Shown piece by piece: positions 1 through 8,371 of a DNA stretch of 64,000 nt. The DNA comes from DATKKG01 sp035543015. GTDB taxonomy: Archaea; Thermoproteota; Nitrososphaeria; Conexivisphaerales; DTJL01. Every line of letters starts with the position of its first letter. Position 1 is the stretch's first letter. The stretch is taken from positions 108,518 to 172,517 of the forward strand of contig DATKKG010000017.1 of assembly GCA_035543015.1 (NCBI GenBank), written 5' to 3'. The notes under the pieces were generated by a model, which worked only from the letters and a program-made list of their open reading frames with translations, had not been told where the DNA came from and ran no database searches. Both the position numbers and the translations under genes were made by a program.

Positions 1-86
1 GGGCCCTTCTGGACATCGATTACCAAGCCGACTTCGAAAGGGCCGCCAGGGAGCTGGAGCTCGAAAACCACCACCCCGAGAGGTAA
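1..86 (+). CDS. 3' end of an unidentified gene (partial)
   Basis: An open frame enters from the left edge and stops at TAA 84-86. The visible 27 residues are acidic and charged (ALLDIDYQADFERAARELEL, then ENHHPER) and use the high-GC codons of the neighbours, so this is probably the C-terminus of a rightward gene. It converges on the molybdenum hydroxylase operon. The family cannot be told from so few residues. Confidence 0.45.
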   Translation, partial: ALLDIDYQADFERAARELELENHHPER

Positions 87-152
87 GAATCTTTGGTTAG
101 GGCGGTCGGCACGTTTTCCGTCACAGAACTGCTCTGACGGGCTTGACTATCC

Positions 153-2477
153 TCAGGCGGTTGCGCTATGCGCACCTTCTCTCCAGCCCGCGGCCTGGGC
201 GAAGCCATGACTTGGAGTGTTGCCTTTCCCAAGTGCTTCCCAGACCTTCTCCGGCTTCATTGGGAGCTCTCTTATCCGGATGCCTGTCGCATCCGACACC
301 GCGTCGGCAAGGCAGCTCGCGACAGGAATCAGAGGTATCTCCCCTGCCCCCTTTGCGCCGAAGGGCCCGGAAGAGAGCTTGGACGCGACGAATTCGGTGT
401 ATACTTCCTGAGGAGCGTCCGTCGGGCAAGGCACCAGGTAGGTGGTGAAGTTGGTGGTCTTCGGGAACCCTCTCGAATAGACATGCTCCTCCGTCAGGGC
501 GTAGCCCACTCCCTGGAGGATGCCTCCGTCGCACTGGGCCGATGCCAGGACGGGATTCAACACCTCGCCGATGTCCGGATAGAACATGAAGCGCTTGGCG
601 GCCACCTTGCCGGTCAGGGTATCCACCTCAACTTCGCCTACCAGGGCGGCGAAGCTGTAGATGAGGTGCGGAATCTCGAGAGACCCCTCCACGGTCGAGC
701 CATGCCTGGGGACTTCGAAGGAGCCCACGAACCTGGCGCTCCCCCCTCTGGACATGACGGAGCCAGCGAGTTGGAACAGGCTCCTTTCCTGGCCGTGGGC
801 TGAGAACACGCCCTTGCGGTAGGTGACCTGGTCAGGCTTCGCTCCCAGCTCGGTCGCCGCTTCCAGCTTCAGCGCGAGGAGGGCGTTCTCGCAAGCCTTG
901 AGGAGCGCATTGCCGGAGGTGTAGGTGCTTCGGGAGGCGCTGCTGCTACCGGTGTCGGGCGCCAGCCCCGAGTCCGCGTCGACTGCGGACAGGACATCCG
1001 ACTTGATATCAAGCTTCTCGGCTACCAATTGAAGGTTCGTGGTGACTAGCCCCTGGCCGTAGTCGGGGTTGGAGAATTCGACCTTGACCTGCCCCGCTGG
1101 GACGATCTCTATTGCGGCGGAGGGAAAGTCCGGGAGCGTGCCGAACCCGATGCCCTTCACGGCCAGCGACAGTCCGATCCCCCGCTTGATCCAAGGCCGC
1201 GGTCCCGAGTGGCTGCCTCGCGACTTCCACAGCTCCGACGAGGATGCGCGGTCCAGGGCAGCCTTCAGACCCGAGCAGTCTTCGAGCTTCTTGCCGAAGT
1301 TCCCTTCCTCCCCCGTCCGCCAGAGGTTGAGACGCCTGATCTCGACCCTGTCGGAGCCGAGCTCGACCGCGGCGGAGTTGAGCTGGCTTTCGATGGCGAA
1401 GTTCGACTGGGGAGCGCCGAAGCCCCTGAAGGCGCCAGACAGCCCATTGTTGGTGCGGACCAGCTTGGCGTCGATCAGATAGTTGGGGACGACGTAGGGA
1501 CCATTCACCGTCTCCATGGCCACGTCCAAGACGGCCGGACCGAAGGAGCGGTAGGGTCCGGTGTCGGCGAGGAGCTCGGCGCGGTTGGCCAGGATGCGCC
1601 CGTCCGCGTCGAAGCCGGTCTCAAGTTCGATCCGGAAGGCATGGCGCATGAAGCCTGCTTCGCCCGACTCCTCGCGGCTCCACATCAGCTTCACCGGCCT
1701 CCCGGACTTGATGGTCAGAAGGGCAAGGTGGATCTGGACCGTGACTTCGTCCTTTCCTCCGAAGGCCCCGCCCACGGGGAAGCTCACGACCCTGACCTTC
1801 TCCTTGGGTATGGCGAGGCTCCTCGACACCTGAAGCACGTCACGAAAGGGGCTCTGTCCGCCGACGAGCAGATTGACCACCCCTTTTTCATCGACAAAGC
1901 CGATGCCCGCTTCCGGCTCGATGAACATGTGCTTCTGCTTCTGGGTCAGGTAGGTCGCCTTGACTACATGCTTAGCACCCTCCAGGGCCCGGCCGATGTC
2001 GCCTCTGCGTATCAGCGCCTTCCTCGCGATGTTCCCCTCAGGATGGAGGAGGGGAGAGCCGGACCGAAGCGCCTCCTCGATCGACGTGACGGGCGGGAGC
2101 TCCCTGTACTTCACCCTTACGAGCTCTGCGCCGAGGATTGCCTGTTCCTCGGTCTCGGCGGCCACGAGCGCCACGGGGTCGCCCTTGTAGTTGACATGGG
2201 TCGAGCACAGGACCGGGGCGTCGGGGTAGAACACGCCATAGCCGTTGACCCCCTTGACGTCCCTGTGCGTCGCGACGCAACGCACGCCAGACGCCCTCTC
2301 GGCCTCGCCTACGTCGATCGACTCGATTGCGGCACGGGGGAACGGGGACCTGACCGTCTTGGCGAAGAGGCAGCCTTCGGGATAGAGGTCGGAGAAGAAC
2401 TTGAGAGAACCGTCCGTCTTCGCTTCGCCGTCCAGGCGAGGCACGGACCTCTGAAGCCAGCTTCCCTCAGAGCTCAC
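153..2477 (-). CDS. Molybdenum hydroxylase, molybdopterin-binding large subunit (xanthine dehydrogenase/aldehyde oxidase family)
   Basis: Catalytic subunit (774 residues) of a three-component molybdenum hydroxylase that hydroxylates a carbon next to N or an aldehyde, passing electrons to the FeS and FAD subunits. Family motifs seen: GGAFGGKDE in the Mo-pterin region, GAFRGFGAPQ, and the C-terminal GAKGAGE carrying the conserved catalytic glutamate. The loop reads GAFRGFG, not the AYRCSFR loop of form-I CO dehydrogenase, so CO oxidation is unlikely; the substrate is unknown. The start is set at GTG 2475-2477, which overlaps the stop of the upstream MoaD-like gene by four bases (GTGA). The frame stays open to 2654, but that extension lies inside the MoaD-like gene and has an Arg/Gly-rich shadow composition. 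Last gene of a leftward operon. Confidence 0.9.
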   Translation of the reverse strand: MSSEGSWLQRSVPRLDGEAKTDGSLKFFSDLYPEGCLFAKTVRSPFPRAAIESIDVGEAERASGVRCVATHRDVKGVNGYGVFYPDAPVLCSTHVNYKGDPVALVAAETEEQAILGAELVRVKYRELPPVTSIEEALRSGSPLLHPEGNIARKALIRRGDIGRALEGAKHVVKATYLTQKQKHMFIEPEAGIGFVDEKGVVNLLVGGQSPFRDVLQVSRSLAIPKEKVRVVSFPVGGAFGGKDEVTVQIHLALLTIKSGRPVKLMWSREESGEAGFMRHAFRIELETGFDADGRILANRAELLADTGPYRSFGPAVLDVAMETVNGPYVVPNYLIDAKLVRTNNGLSGAFRGFGAPQSNFAIESQLNSAAVELGSDRVEIRRLNLWRTGEEGNFGKKLEDCSGLKAALDRASSSELWKSRGSHSGPRPWIKRGIGLSLAVKGIGFGTLPDFPSAAIEIVPAGQVKVEFSNPDYGQGLVTTNLQLVAEKLDIKSDVLSAVDADSGLAPDTGSSSASRSTYTSGNALLKACENALLALKLEAATELGAKPDQVTYRKGVFSAHGQERSLFQLAGSVMSRGGSARFVGSFEVPRHGSTVEGSLEIPHLIYSFAALVGEVEVDTLTGKVAAKRFMFYPDIGEVLNPVLASAQCDGGILQGVGYALTEEHVYSRGFPKTTNFTTYLVPCPTDAPQEVYTEFVASKLSSGPFGAKGAGEIPLIPVASCLADAVSDATGIRIRELPMKPEKVWEALGKGNTPSHGFAQAAGWREGAHSATA

Positions 2478-2692
2478 GGGCCCCCACCTCCGACCGGCGG
2501 AAAGGCGACGAGCACGTCGCCCTCGGCAAGGCGCTCCGTCAACTCGACCTTGCGCGAATCTCTGAAGACGAGGATGTAGAGCTCCTCTTCGATGCCCAGC
2601 TTCAGGAGGGCGTCCTTGACCGTGGCCCCTTCCCTGAGCCTGAGCCGATGCCACTGTCCTTTCTCTTCTCGGTAGGGTCCTCCGAGCTCCAT
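2474..2692 (-). CDS. MoaD/ThiS-like ubiquitin-fold sulfur carrier inside the hydroxylase operon
   Basis: Small beta-grasp protein of 72 residues. The end reads AFPPVGGGGP, matching the hydrophobic-PP-V-x-G-G tail of MoaD/ThiS sulfur carriers, and the middle has the usual 'GATVKDALLKLGI' type helix. MoaD supplies the dithiolene sulfur of molybdopterin, so a copy between the FAD and Mo subunits suggests dedicated cofactor supply. Unlike most MoaD proteins it does not end in a free Gly-Gly: a further GG and a terminal Pro follow, so either the tail is trimmed or it does not act as a thiocarboxylate. It begins 8 bases after the FAD gene stop and shares four bases with the next gene. Confidence 0.75.
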   Translation of the reverse strand: MELGGPYREEKGQWHRLRLREGATVKDALLKLGIEEELYILVFRDSRKVELTERLAEGDVLVAFPPVGGGGP

Positions 2693-2700
2693 CGTGACCT

Positions 2701-3552
2701 TCAGCTGGGATCGCCCTCCATGGCTTCGTAGAACCCCTGGTAGGCCAGCGCTCTCAGCGCGGCCAGCCTGTACTGCTTAGAAGCCCTCAGGTCGGTTATG
2801 GGACTGGCCGCCTCGGACACTAGGAGGCACACTTCGTTCAGGTTCTCCCTGTCAAGGCCATGCTCCAGGATGAACTCTTCAGCTCTCGTGGCACGTACGA
2901 CCGTCGGAGCGACCGCTCCGAGGGAGATCCTCGCATCCCTGCCCTTCCAGGACGCCGCCACGCTCGCCACCGTGATGGCCTGAGAGCTCCTGAGGCCGAG
3001 CTTCCTGAAGAAGTGGCGGTGCGAAGAGGGGAGCTTCGGGATCAGCACCTCCGTGAGCATCTCATCGGGCCGTCTGGCTGTCTTTCGGGGCCCCAGGATG
3101 AAATCCCTGATGGGCAGCTTCCTCGAACCCTGCCGGCTCGAGAGCACGACCGCGGCCTCGTGGACGTAGAGAGGAGGGAGAGAGTCTGCGGCGGGCGAAG
3201 CGTTGCATATGTTGCCGGCCAGCGTGGCTAGGTTCCTGATCTGCAAGGATCCGACCACGGCCGAAGCTTCGGCCAGCAGAGGAGACGACCTCCTGATCAG
3301 GCCGCTCTCCACAATCTGCGAGAATGTGGTCCTGGCACCCACCGACACCGTCCTCCCTCTGTCTCGTACGTAGCTCAGCCCCTCGACATGGCTGATATCC
3401 AGGAGGTTCCCCTCCTTCAGGTTGCCGTCTTTCAGGTAGACCGCGACGTCGGTGCCTCCGGAGACTATGCGAAGGCCGTCGTCTTGGGCTAGAAGGTTGA
3501 GTGCCTGGGCGAGCGTCTTGGGCGAGCGGACTTCCACCTGGGTGTACATCAT
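2701..3552 (-). CDS. Molybdenum hydroxylase, FAD-binding medium subunit
   Basis: The 283-residue FAD subunit (CoxM/XdhB type) that takes electrons from the FeS subunit to an acceptor. The FAD contacts are visible: VSGGTDVAV near residue 31 for the first loop, and the diagnostic stretch QIRNLATLAGNICNASPAAD around residues 103-122. A C-terminal CO_deh_flav_C-like domain follows from about residue 175. Length is normal for the family. The start ATG overlaps the stop of the FeS-subunit gene (ATGA), so the two are translationally coupled. Confidence 0.92.
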   Translation of the reverse strand: MMYTQVEVRSPKTLAQALNLLAQDDGLRIVSGGTDVAVYLKDGNLKEGNLLDISHVEGLSYVRDRGRTVSVGARTTFSQIVESGLIRRSSPLLAEASAVVGSLQIRNLATLAGNICNASPAADSLPPLYVHEAAVVLSSRQGSRKLPIRDFILGPRKTARRPDEMLTEVLIPKLPSSHRHFFRKLGLRSSQAITVASVAASWKGRDARISLGAVAPTVVRATRAEEFILEHGLDRENLNEVCLLVSEAASPITDLRASKQYRLAALRALAYQGFYEAMEGDPS

Positions 3553-4028
3553 TGTTCCTCACCCGTGGACGACGCAGCCTGACGGACCGCATCGAGTATC
3601 TTGGGATAGCCGCCGCAGCGGCATATGTTGCCCTCGAGCTGCTTCTTCAGGTCATCAAGGGAGCCGAGGTCGCCTGAACTCAGGAGCGCGTACGCCGCGA
3701 CGACGAAGCCGGGGATGCAGTACCCACACTGCACTGCGCCCTCGCTCACGAAGGAATGAGACAGTTTCGCGAGCTTCCCCGATTCATGCAGCCCTTCGAT
3801 GGTCGTGACCTCCCGTCCGTCCGCCTGGCATGCCAAGACCATGCAGGAGGTCACGGGCAAGCCGTCCAGCAGGACGGTGCACGATCCGCATTCGCCGGCC
3901 TCGCAACCCGGCTTCGTTCCCGTGAGCCCGAGGTCCTCCCTCAGCACACGAAGCAGGGTCTTGGCCGGAGGGACGACGAGCGTCACGTCCTTCCCGTTCA
4001 GCCTTAGCCTCAGCTTCGCGCTTGCCAT
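3549..4028 (-). CDS. Molybdenum hydroxylase, 2x[2Fe-2S] small subunit
   Basis: Electron-transfer subunit of 159 residues with both expected clusters: a plant-type ferredoxin cluster (Cys42, 47, 50, 62 in GCEAGECGSC...SC) and a helical C-terminal cluster (Cys101, 104, 136, 138 in QCGYC and ICRCGG). Order and spacing match CoxS/XdhC-type small subunits. First gene of the leftward operon FeS - FAD - MoaD-like - Mo subunit. A TATA-like element about 29 bases upstream (4052-4062, read leftward) fits a leaderless or very short-leader start at the ATG. Confidence 0.93.
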   Translation of the reverse strand: MASAKLRLRLNGKDVTLVVPPAKTLLRVLREDLGLTGTKPGCEAGECGSCTVLLDGLPVTSCMVLACQADGREVTTIEGLHESGKLAKLSHSFVSEGAVQCGYCIPGFVVAAYALLSSGDLGSLDDLKKQLEGNICRCGGYPKILDAVRQAASSTGEEQ

Positions 4029-4051
4029 TCTTGAGCACTCTGCCCCAGCAG

Positions 4052-4062
4052 GCTTATTTAGC
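4052..4062 (-). promoter_or_regulatory. TATA box of the molybdenum hydroxylase operon
   Basis: Reading leftward the sequence is CTAAATAAGCC, centred about 29 bases before the ATG of the FeS subunit, the usual archaeal TATA-to-start distance when transcripts have almost no leader. Confidence 0.5.
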
Positions 4063-4081
4063 TTTGGAGCCTTGTCAGGCC

Positions 4082-5830
4082 TTACGAAGAGGCCGACTCC
4101 CTATTGGACTCCATCTGAGACCTCGAGTCCCGGTACCTCCTGATTATGGCGAACAGGTTCTCCTTCCTGGCCAGCGGCGTGAGCTCAAGGTTGACCAGCC
4201 CTTCGAGAGTGCCGTGCATGAGCTTCACGTCGGCCTTCACGGCCTTGTCCGCGAGATAGAGGAGCTCGTTGTGGCCGTACGCTTCGAAGACCTCCGGGTT
4301 GTCGGAGCAGGACAGGAGCAGGAGGATGGCGTTGTCGAGCTCGTTGAAGCCTCCCCCTTCGAGATACGGCTTCATCCTCTGGAGGCCCTCCCTTTCGAGG
4401 TAGTCCACTTCGACCCTCATCGCCTGGTCGAACCTGCCGTCGAACGGCCGGTCCAGCAGGAAGACGGGCGACCTGTAGGCGGTCTTGGCCGACGCCCGCG
4501 TCTGGAAGTACGACCTCACGAACAGGCACTCACGCGAGGCCACCTTCCTGGCTGCGCGGAGCCTGGGGGTGGATCCTCCCACCGACTGGGAGTTCTCCGT
4601 GAGGGTCGAGAAGCAGGAGTCGTAGCCGACGCTCCGCCAGGGAGTGACGCACACCTTCGGGTTGGTGGCGCTGATGATCGAGAACATGACGCGGTCATGT
4701 CTCATCCCGGGCTTCATCGAGTCCGGGATGCCGCACATGCCCAGCACCGAACGCGAGACGTCGGACGAGCCCGTATCCTTGGTTATCCCGAGTAGGAGGA
4801 CGCCCTTCCTCCTCGCCTTTTCGACGAGGCTCCCAAGGAGGATGTAGTTCACGGCGTTCAGCTCCACGGTCGTGAGCCATTCGCCCTCGACCCTCAGCGG
4901 GTGTTCCTCCGAGGAGAAGAGCCGGCCGGAGACCCTCTCGCCAAGGGCCTCAAGCCGCTGCCGGAACCCTTCGCAGTCCTTCGAGAGCCTCACGTCCTTC
5001 GAGCTCCTGTCGAGAAAGCCGTACTTCTTGCCGAGCCTGAGGAGGGCTTCGAGGAGGCTGGCCGACTTGTCCGCGTCCAGACCCGAACCTTCGAGGGCCC
5101 CTTCGACCGTCGAACCGCCGAGCATCTGCTGCAGAAGGGCGTGGAGCGAGTACGGCCCGTGGCGGGCGACCGGGGGCTCCCCTTCGGGGACCGCCGTCAA
5201 GAGGAAGAGATCGCGCTTGAGGCCGTCTCCGTAGAGGCGCTCCAGCGGCGACCTCTCATTCAGAAGCAGCTTCCTTACGTCCCTCCCGAGCGTGTAGAAC
5301 GAGCCTGAGATGGGCCTGTCGAGGAAGAGGACCTTCAGCCCTGGCGTCTGGAGAGAGGTCAGGGCGGAGGTGAGCTCTGCCATAAGCATCAGAGAGAAGG
5401 AGATGTTCATGAGGGCGGCCATGTGCTCGAACTCGCTCTCTTGCGTGCCCGTGGTGGCCGCGACGGTGGCGCAGTCCTCTAGCCAGAGGGGAACGGCGCT
5501 CGTCGTGCCGAGCTTGATCTCCCTGCGGGCCCGACGGAGCCCGAATGAGACGCCGTCCTTCCCCACGGTCAGGTCGCAGCTGTACGCCGCTGCGTTGACG
5601 TAGAAGAGGAGCATCTCGAGCGACTCCACCTGGTCCATCGAGCCGTCTATCCCGATCGCCCTGAAGTTGCCTTCCCCCAGGACGCGGACCAGAGTCTCCC
5701 TGGCCCTCTTTTCGTCAAGCCTTTTGACCAGGACCGAGTACCCCTCCTTGTCCCTCATCCTGTCCACGCGCGAATTGAAGAGGTTCAGGAGCTCGACGGT
5801 GTTCTTCTTCAGGCTGGACAGTGAGTCCAA
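4082..5830 (-). CDS. NurA-domain-like protein (putative nuclease)
   Basis: 582 residues, TTG start. The N-terminal part has FRAIGIDGSMDQVES near residues 56-70 and a later VLFLDRPISGSFYTL block near 170; a D-G-S motif followed by a second L-D-R/G strand is the pattern of the NurA 5'-3' nuclease fold, where acidic residues bind Mn. A similar FLLDRPFDG strand recurs near residue 460. NurA normally works with the HerA translocase and Mre11-Rad50 in end resection, but no herA, mre11 or rad50 is in this window, and the protein is longer than typical NurA (about 300-450). The assignment rests on motif recognition only. Leftward, with its own TATA (5857-5867). Confidence 0.45.
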   Translation of the reverse strand: MDSLSSLKKNTVELLNLFNSRVDRMRDKEGYSVLVKRLDEKRARETLVRVLGEGNFRAIGIDGSMDQVESLEMLLFYVNAAAYSCDLTVGKDGVSFGLRRARREIKLGTTSAVPLWLEDCATVAATTGTQESEFEHMAALMNISFSLMLMAELTSALTSLQTPGLKVLFLDRPISGSFYTLGRDVRKLLLNERSPLERLYGDGLKRDLFLLTAVPEGEPPVARHGPYSLHALLQQMLGGSTVEGALEGSGLDADKSASLLEALLRLGKKYGFLDRSSKDVRLSKDCEGFRQRLEALGERVSGRLFSSEEHPLRVEGEWLTTVELNAVNYILLGSLVEKARRKGVLLLGITKDTGSSDVSRSVLGMCGIPDSMKPGMRHDRVMFSIISATNPKVCVTPWRSVGYDSCFSTLTENSQSVGGSTPRLRAARKVASRECLFVRSYFQTRASAKTAYRSPVFLLDRPFDGRFDQAMRVEVDYLEREGLQRMKPYLEGGGFNELDNAILLLLSCSDNPEVFEAYGHNELLYLADKAVKADVKLMHGTLEGLVNLELTPLARKENLFAIIRRYRDSRSQMESNRESASS

Positions 5831-5918
5831 GGTCGGATGCCTACCACGCTCGGCGTGATTATAAGGTAGGCGGTTCGCCTCCGGGCTCCGTTCAGGAGCC
5901 TTCTCAAAGCCGGCTGCT

Positions 5919-6986
5919 TCAGTCGCCGAGGGTCTCGACGGCCGCCTTCCTGAGGCGGTTCATCACGGTCAGGAGGATGCCCCTCTCGTCGAAGCCCTCC
6001 GCATATATCCTGTCCACCTTCGAAAGGTCGAATTCCCTTAGCGCTCCGTAGAGGTTGTGGGCTATGGAGTAGGGGTTGAACCTGGTCCCGACCGAAACGA
6101 CCACCCAGTCCTTCGGGTACATCCCCTTCGTCTCCTCAGTCGCGAGGACGCCGACCTTCTGGCCTCTGGCTGCCTCGGTCCTTCCGAGGGCGGAGATCCT
6201 GTCAACCATGCCGTTCAACGAGCCCAGCACCAGGACGAGGGGCGCCTTGGGCGCGTAGTGTGGGTACTTCATGCCCGGCGCTTCGGCCACAAGCTCTTCG
6301 TCCCCGGGCTTCACCTCGGCGACGCTGACCTCGCCAATGACTCCAGCCAGCTCCTCGGGCGTGATGGGGCCGGGCCTGAGGATGGTCGGGGGATCCGTCG
6401 CCAGGTTGACGACTGTGGATTCGACACCGAAGGCGGTCTCGCCGCCGTCCAGGATCAAATCGACCTTGCCGCCGAGGTCAGCCAGAACGTGGGCCGCCGA
6501 GGTGGGACTGGGACGGCCTGAGACGTTGGCGCTGGGGGCTGCGATGGGCCTCCTCGACATCATTATGAGCGAAAGGGCGACGGGATGCGCCGGCATCCGC
6601 ACCGCCACCGTCTCCCGGTGCCCGGTCGCCTCATAGGAGACGAGGTCGGACTTGGGGAAGATGATCGTAAGCGGCCCGGGCCAATAGACGTCCGCTAGAG
6701 CGAACGCCCTCTCGTCCACGTGCCTGGCCACCGCGGGGAGCTGTTCCATGGAGGCTATGTGCACGATTACAGGGTTGTCACCGGGGCGCCCCTTGGCTTC
6801 GAACACCTTGCGAACCGCGGCTCCGTTTGTGGCGTCGGCGCCGAGCCCGTACACCGTCTCCGTGGGGAATGCTACGATGTCGCCTCCCCGTATGTATTCG
6901 GCTGCGATGCGGATGGGCCCGACTTCCGGGTTCAGGGGGTCAACTCTGAGGACCCTGGCAGGGGCTCTGGCGTCACCCATCTCCAC
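5919..6986 (-). CDS. L-threonylcarbamoyladenylate synthase (Sua5/YrdC/TsaC)
   Basis: Makes threonylcarbamoyl-AMP from threonine, bicarbonate and ATP, the first step of tRNA t6A37 modification. Residues about 20-210 form the YrdC domain: AFPTETVYGLGADA, KGRPGDNPVIVHI and PSANVSGRPSPTSA are all present. The C-terminal Sua5 domain follows (to residue 355), so this is the two-domain Sua5 form. TATA at 7006-7015 lies about 25 bases before the ATG, implying a leaderless transcript. Confidence 0.93.
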   Translation of the reverse strand: MEMGDARAPARVLRVDPLNPEVGPIRIAAEYIRGGDIVAFPTETVYGLGADATNGAAVRKVFEAKGRPGDNPVIVHIASMEQLPAVARHVDERAFALADVYWPGPLTIIFPKSDLVSYEATGHRETVAVRMPAHPVALSLIMMSRRPIAAPSANVSGRPSPTSAAHVLADLGGKVDLILDGGETAFGVESTVVNLATDPPTILRPGPITPEELAGVIGEVSVAEVKPGDEELVAEAPGMKYPHYAPKAPLVLVLGSLNGMVDRISALGRTEAARGQKVGVLATEETKGMYPKDWVVVSVGTRFNPYSIAHNLYGALREFDLSKVDRIYAEGFDERGILLTVMNRLRKAAVETLGD

Positions 6987-7005
6987 GTGATGAGTTGTTT
7001 CGTGG

Positions 7006-7015
7006 TTTCCTTAAT
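7006..7015 (-). promoter_or_regulatory. TATA box of the Sua5 gene
   Basis: Leftward GTTATTAAGG lies about 25 bases before the ATG at 6986, implying transcription starts at or next to the start codon. Confidence 0.5.
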
Positions 7016-7141
7016 AACTGTTTCAACGGCGGTGAGCCAGGATCGAGCCCACGGCCAGGATGTCAGAGGGCGGCAGAGAGATGAGAGGCGGCACCTCCCT
7101 GATATCCTTAATTATGGGCCGACGACTTATGGGAACTTGGC

Positions 7142-7591
7142 TTGGAGTCCTCTGAAGAGCCCGTTGAGAAGAAGCCGGAGTGGGTCGAAGAGGTCACCAA
7201 GAACCTCGATTACTACCTCAAGACCGAGGAGGGGAAGCAGCGGCTCCTCGACCTTGCCAAGAAGGAGAACGAAAGGATCCTCGAGGAGGTCGCGAAGGTA
7301 CATCGCCCTCAGAGGGACATCATCTGGCTCTCCCGTTTCTGCAGGAGCTGCCGCTACCTGGTAAGCAAAGGCGAACGCTTCAGGTGCGCCAGGTGGGACG
7401 TGAAGATAGTCAAGCCGTTCTACGGAAGGCCCCTCTGGTTCATCGCCCTCAACGAGATGGGTCGGCCTGTTATGTCCGTCTCCGATCTGGACTGGAACCA
7501 CAAGTGGATCGAGGTGTCCGACGCCATAATCGAGAAGGCCGTGGAGCACATCAACGGCGGGAAGCCCTACGAATGCTATGACCCGCAGTAG
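7142..7591 (+). CDS. Conserved-looking protein of unknown function with a Cys cluster
   Basis: 149 residues from a TTG start (MESSEEPVEKK). The N-terminal third is charged and helical. A cysteine group follows (FCRSCRYL near residues 66-73, then FRCARWDVK near 80), which could bind a metal, and a C-terminal ECYDPQ. The start is supported by a TATA-like CCTTAATTATG at 7104-7114, about 30 bases upstream. No family recognised. Convergent with the RDD protein gene; 24 bases separate their ends. Confidence 0.7.
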   Translation: MESSEEPVEKKPEWVEEVTKNLDYYLKTEEGKQRLLDLAKKENERILEEVAKVHRPQRDIIWLSRFCRSCRYLVSKGERFRCARWDVKIVKPFYGRPLWFIALNEMGRPVMSVSDLDWNHKWIEVSDAIIEKAVEHINGGKPYECYDPQ

Positions 7592-7615
7592 GCGCCGGTT
7601 TCTCTCAAGACCTTC

Positions 7616-8218
7616 CTAGCGTCTCTTCACGACGAGAGTCTTGGCGTATCTGTCGCTGAACTTCTGCCTGTACTCGGTCGAAGTGGCCAGCCCGAAGACG
7701 ACGTCGAGGAGCAGCAGGACCCAGTTGATCTTGGTGATGTCCCTGATGAAGGTCTGCTCCAGGGTCGGCCTTCTGCCGTCCAGAGTCTCGACCTTCAGCC
7801 CCATCACGCTCTTGCCTAGCGTGGTCCCGTAGATGCTCTCGGCGAAAGCGAAGTAGAGCACGACGATGATGCTGTTGAGGAAGGAGTATGCGCTGGCCCC
7901 GAATATCTCCCCGACGTTGAACGTGTTGCCGTTGACTAATCCGTTGAGCACCCAGGGGATGGCCATGAGGCCGGCGATGATGCCGACCGCGACTGTAACC
8001 ACGACCCAGTCGATCACAAAGGCAACCAGCCGCTCTATCCAATATGACTGCGCGGAGGGCTCCTTGATGAGGGCGTCGATGCCGCTCAGGTTATGGCCTT
8101 GAGGGGGCGGCGGAGCCCCGGCCGAAGGCGCGCCTACCCTGGCGACCGGCGTGCCGCATGCTGGACAGAAGGCGTCGCCATCGCTCAGCTGTCTTCCGCA
8201 CTTCGTGCAGAACGTCAT
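7616..8218 (-). CDS. RDD-family membrane protein with N-terminal zinc ribbon
   Basis: 200 residues. Starts with a C4 zinc ribbon (FCTKCG and FCPACG, residues 3-22), then a Pro/Ala linker, then an RDD domain: YWIERLVAFVIDWVVV opens the first membrane helix with the conserved Arg and Asp, and GTTLGKSVMGLKV is the usual RDD loop. About three membrane helices. RDD proteins are poorly defined; some act as cation/H+ antiporters. ATG 8216-8218 is chosen because the zinc ribbon begins there; the frame extends further without sensible protein. Confidence 0.82.
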   Translation of the reverse strand: MTFCTKCGRQLSDGDAFCPACGTPVARVGAPSAGAPPPPQGHNLSGIDALIKEPSAQSYWIERLVAFVIDWVVVTVAVGIIAGLMAIPWVLNGLVNGNTFNVGEIFGASAYSFLNSIIVVLYFAFAESIYGTTLGKSVMGLKVETLDGRRPTLEQTFIRDITKINWVLLLLDVVFGLATSTEYRQKFSDRYAKTLVVKRR

Positions 8219-8371
8219 ACGAGTTCTCTGGTTTCCTTCCGGGTTACCCGATAAAAGGCTTTCTGGGCATGGGCGGGGCCCCCGGGGCCTCCTACGGATG
8301 CCTTCTCGGCCTCGCGACACCATGCCCTCCTAGGTCTCGACATGGTACCTCGTGAAGGCGGTAGACGGGGG

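Noticed and set aside
1209..2579. Long rightward open frame opposite the Mo subunit (456 codons)
   Set aside because: Antisense shadow of a high-GC gene; no motifs, and the opposite strand has clear family signatures.
2478..2654. N-terminal extension of the Mo subunit frame to 2654
   Set aside because: It overlaps the MoaD-like gene in another frame and gives Arg/Gly-rich shadow sequence; GTG 2477 overlapping the MoaD stop fits better.
153..4028. Form-I CO dehydrogenase (coxSML) call
   Set aside because: The large subunit lacks the AYRCSFR loop and carries the AFRGFG type instead.
4022..4795. Rightward frame opposite the NurA-like gene
   Set aside because: Antisense shadow, no motifs and poor codon logic.
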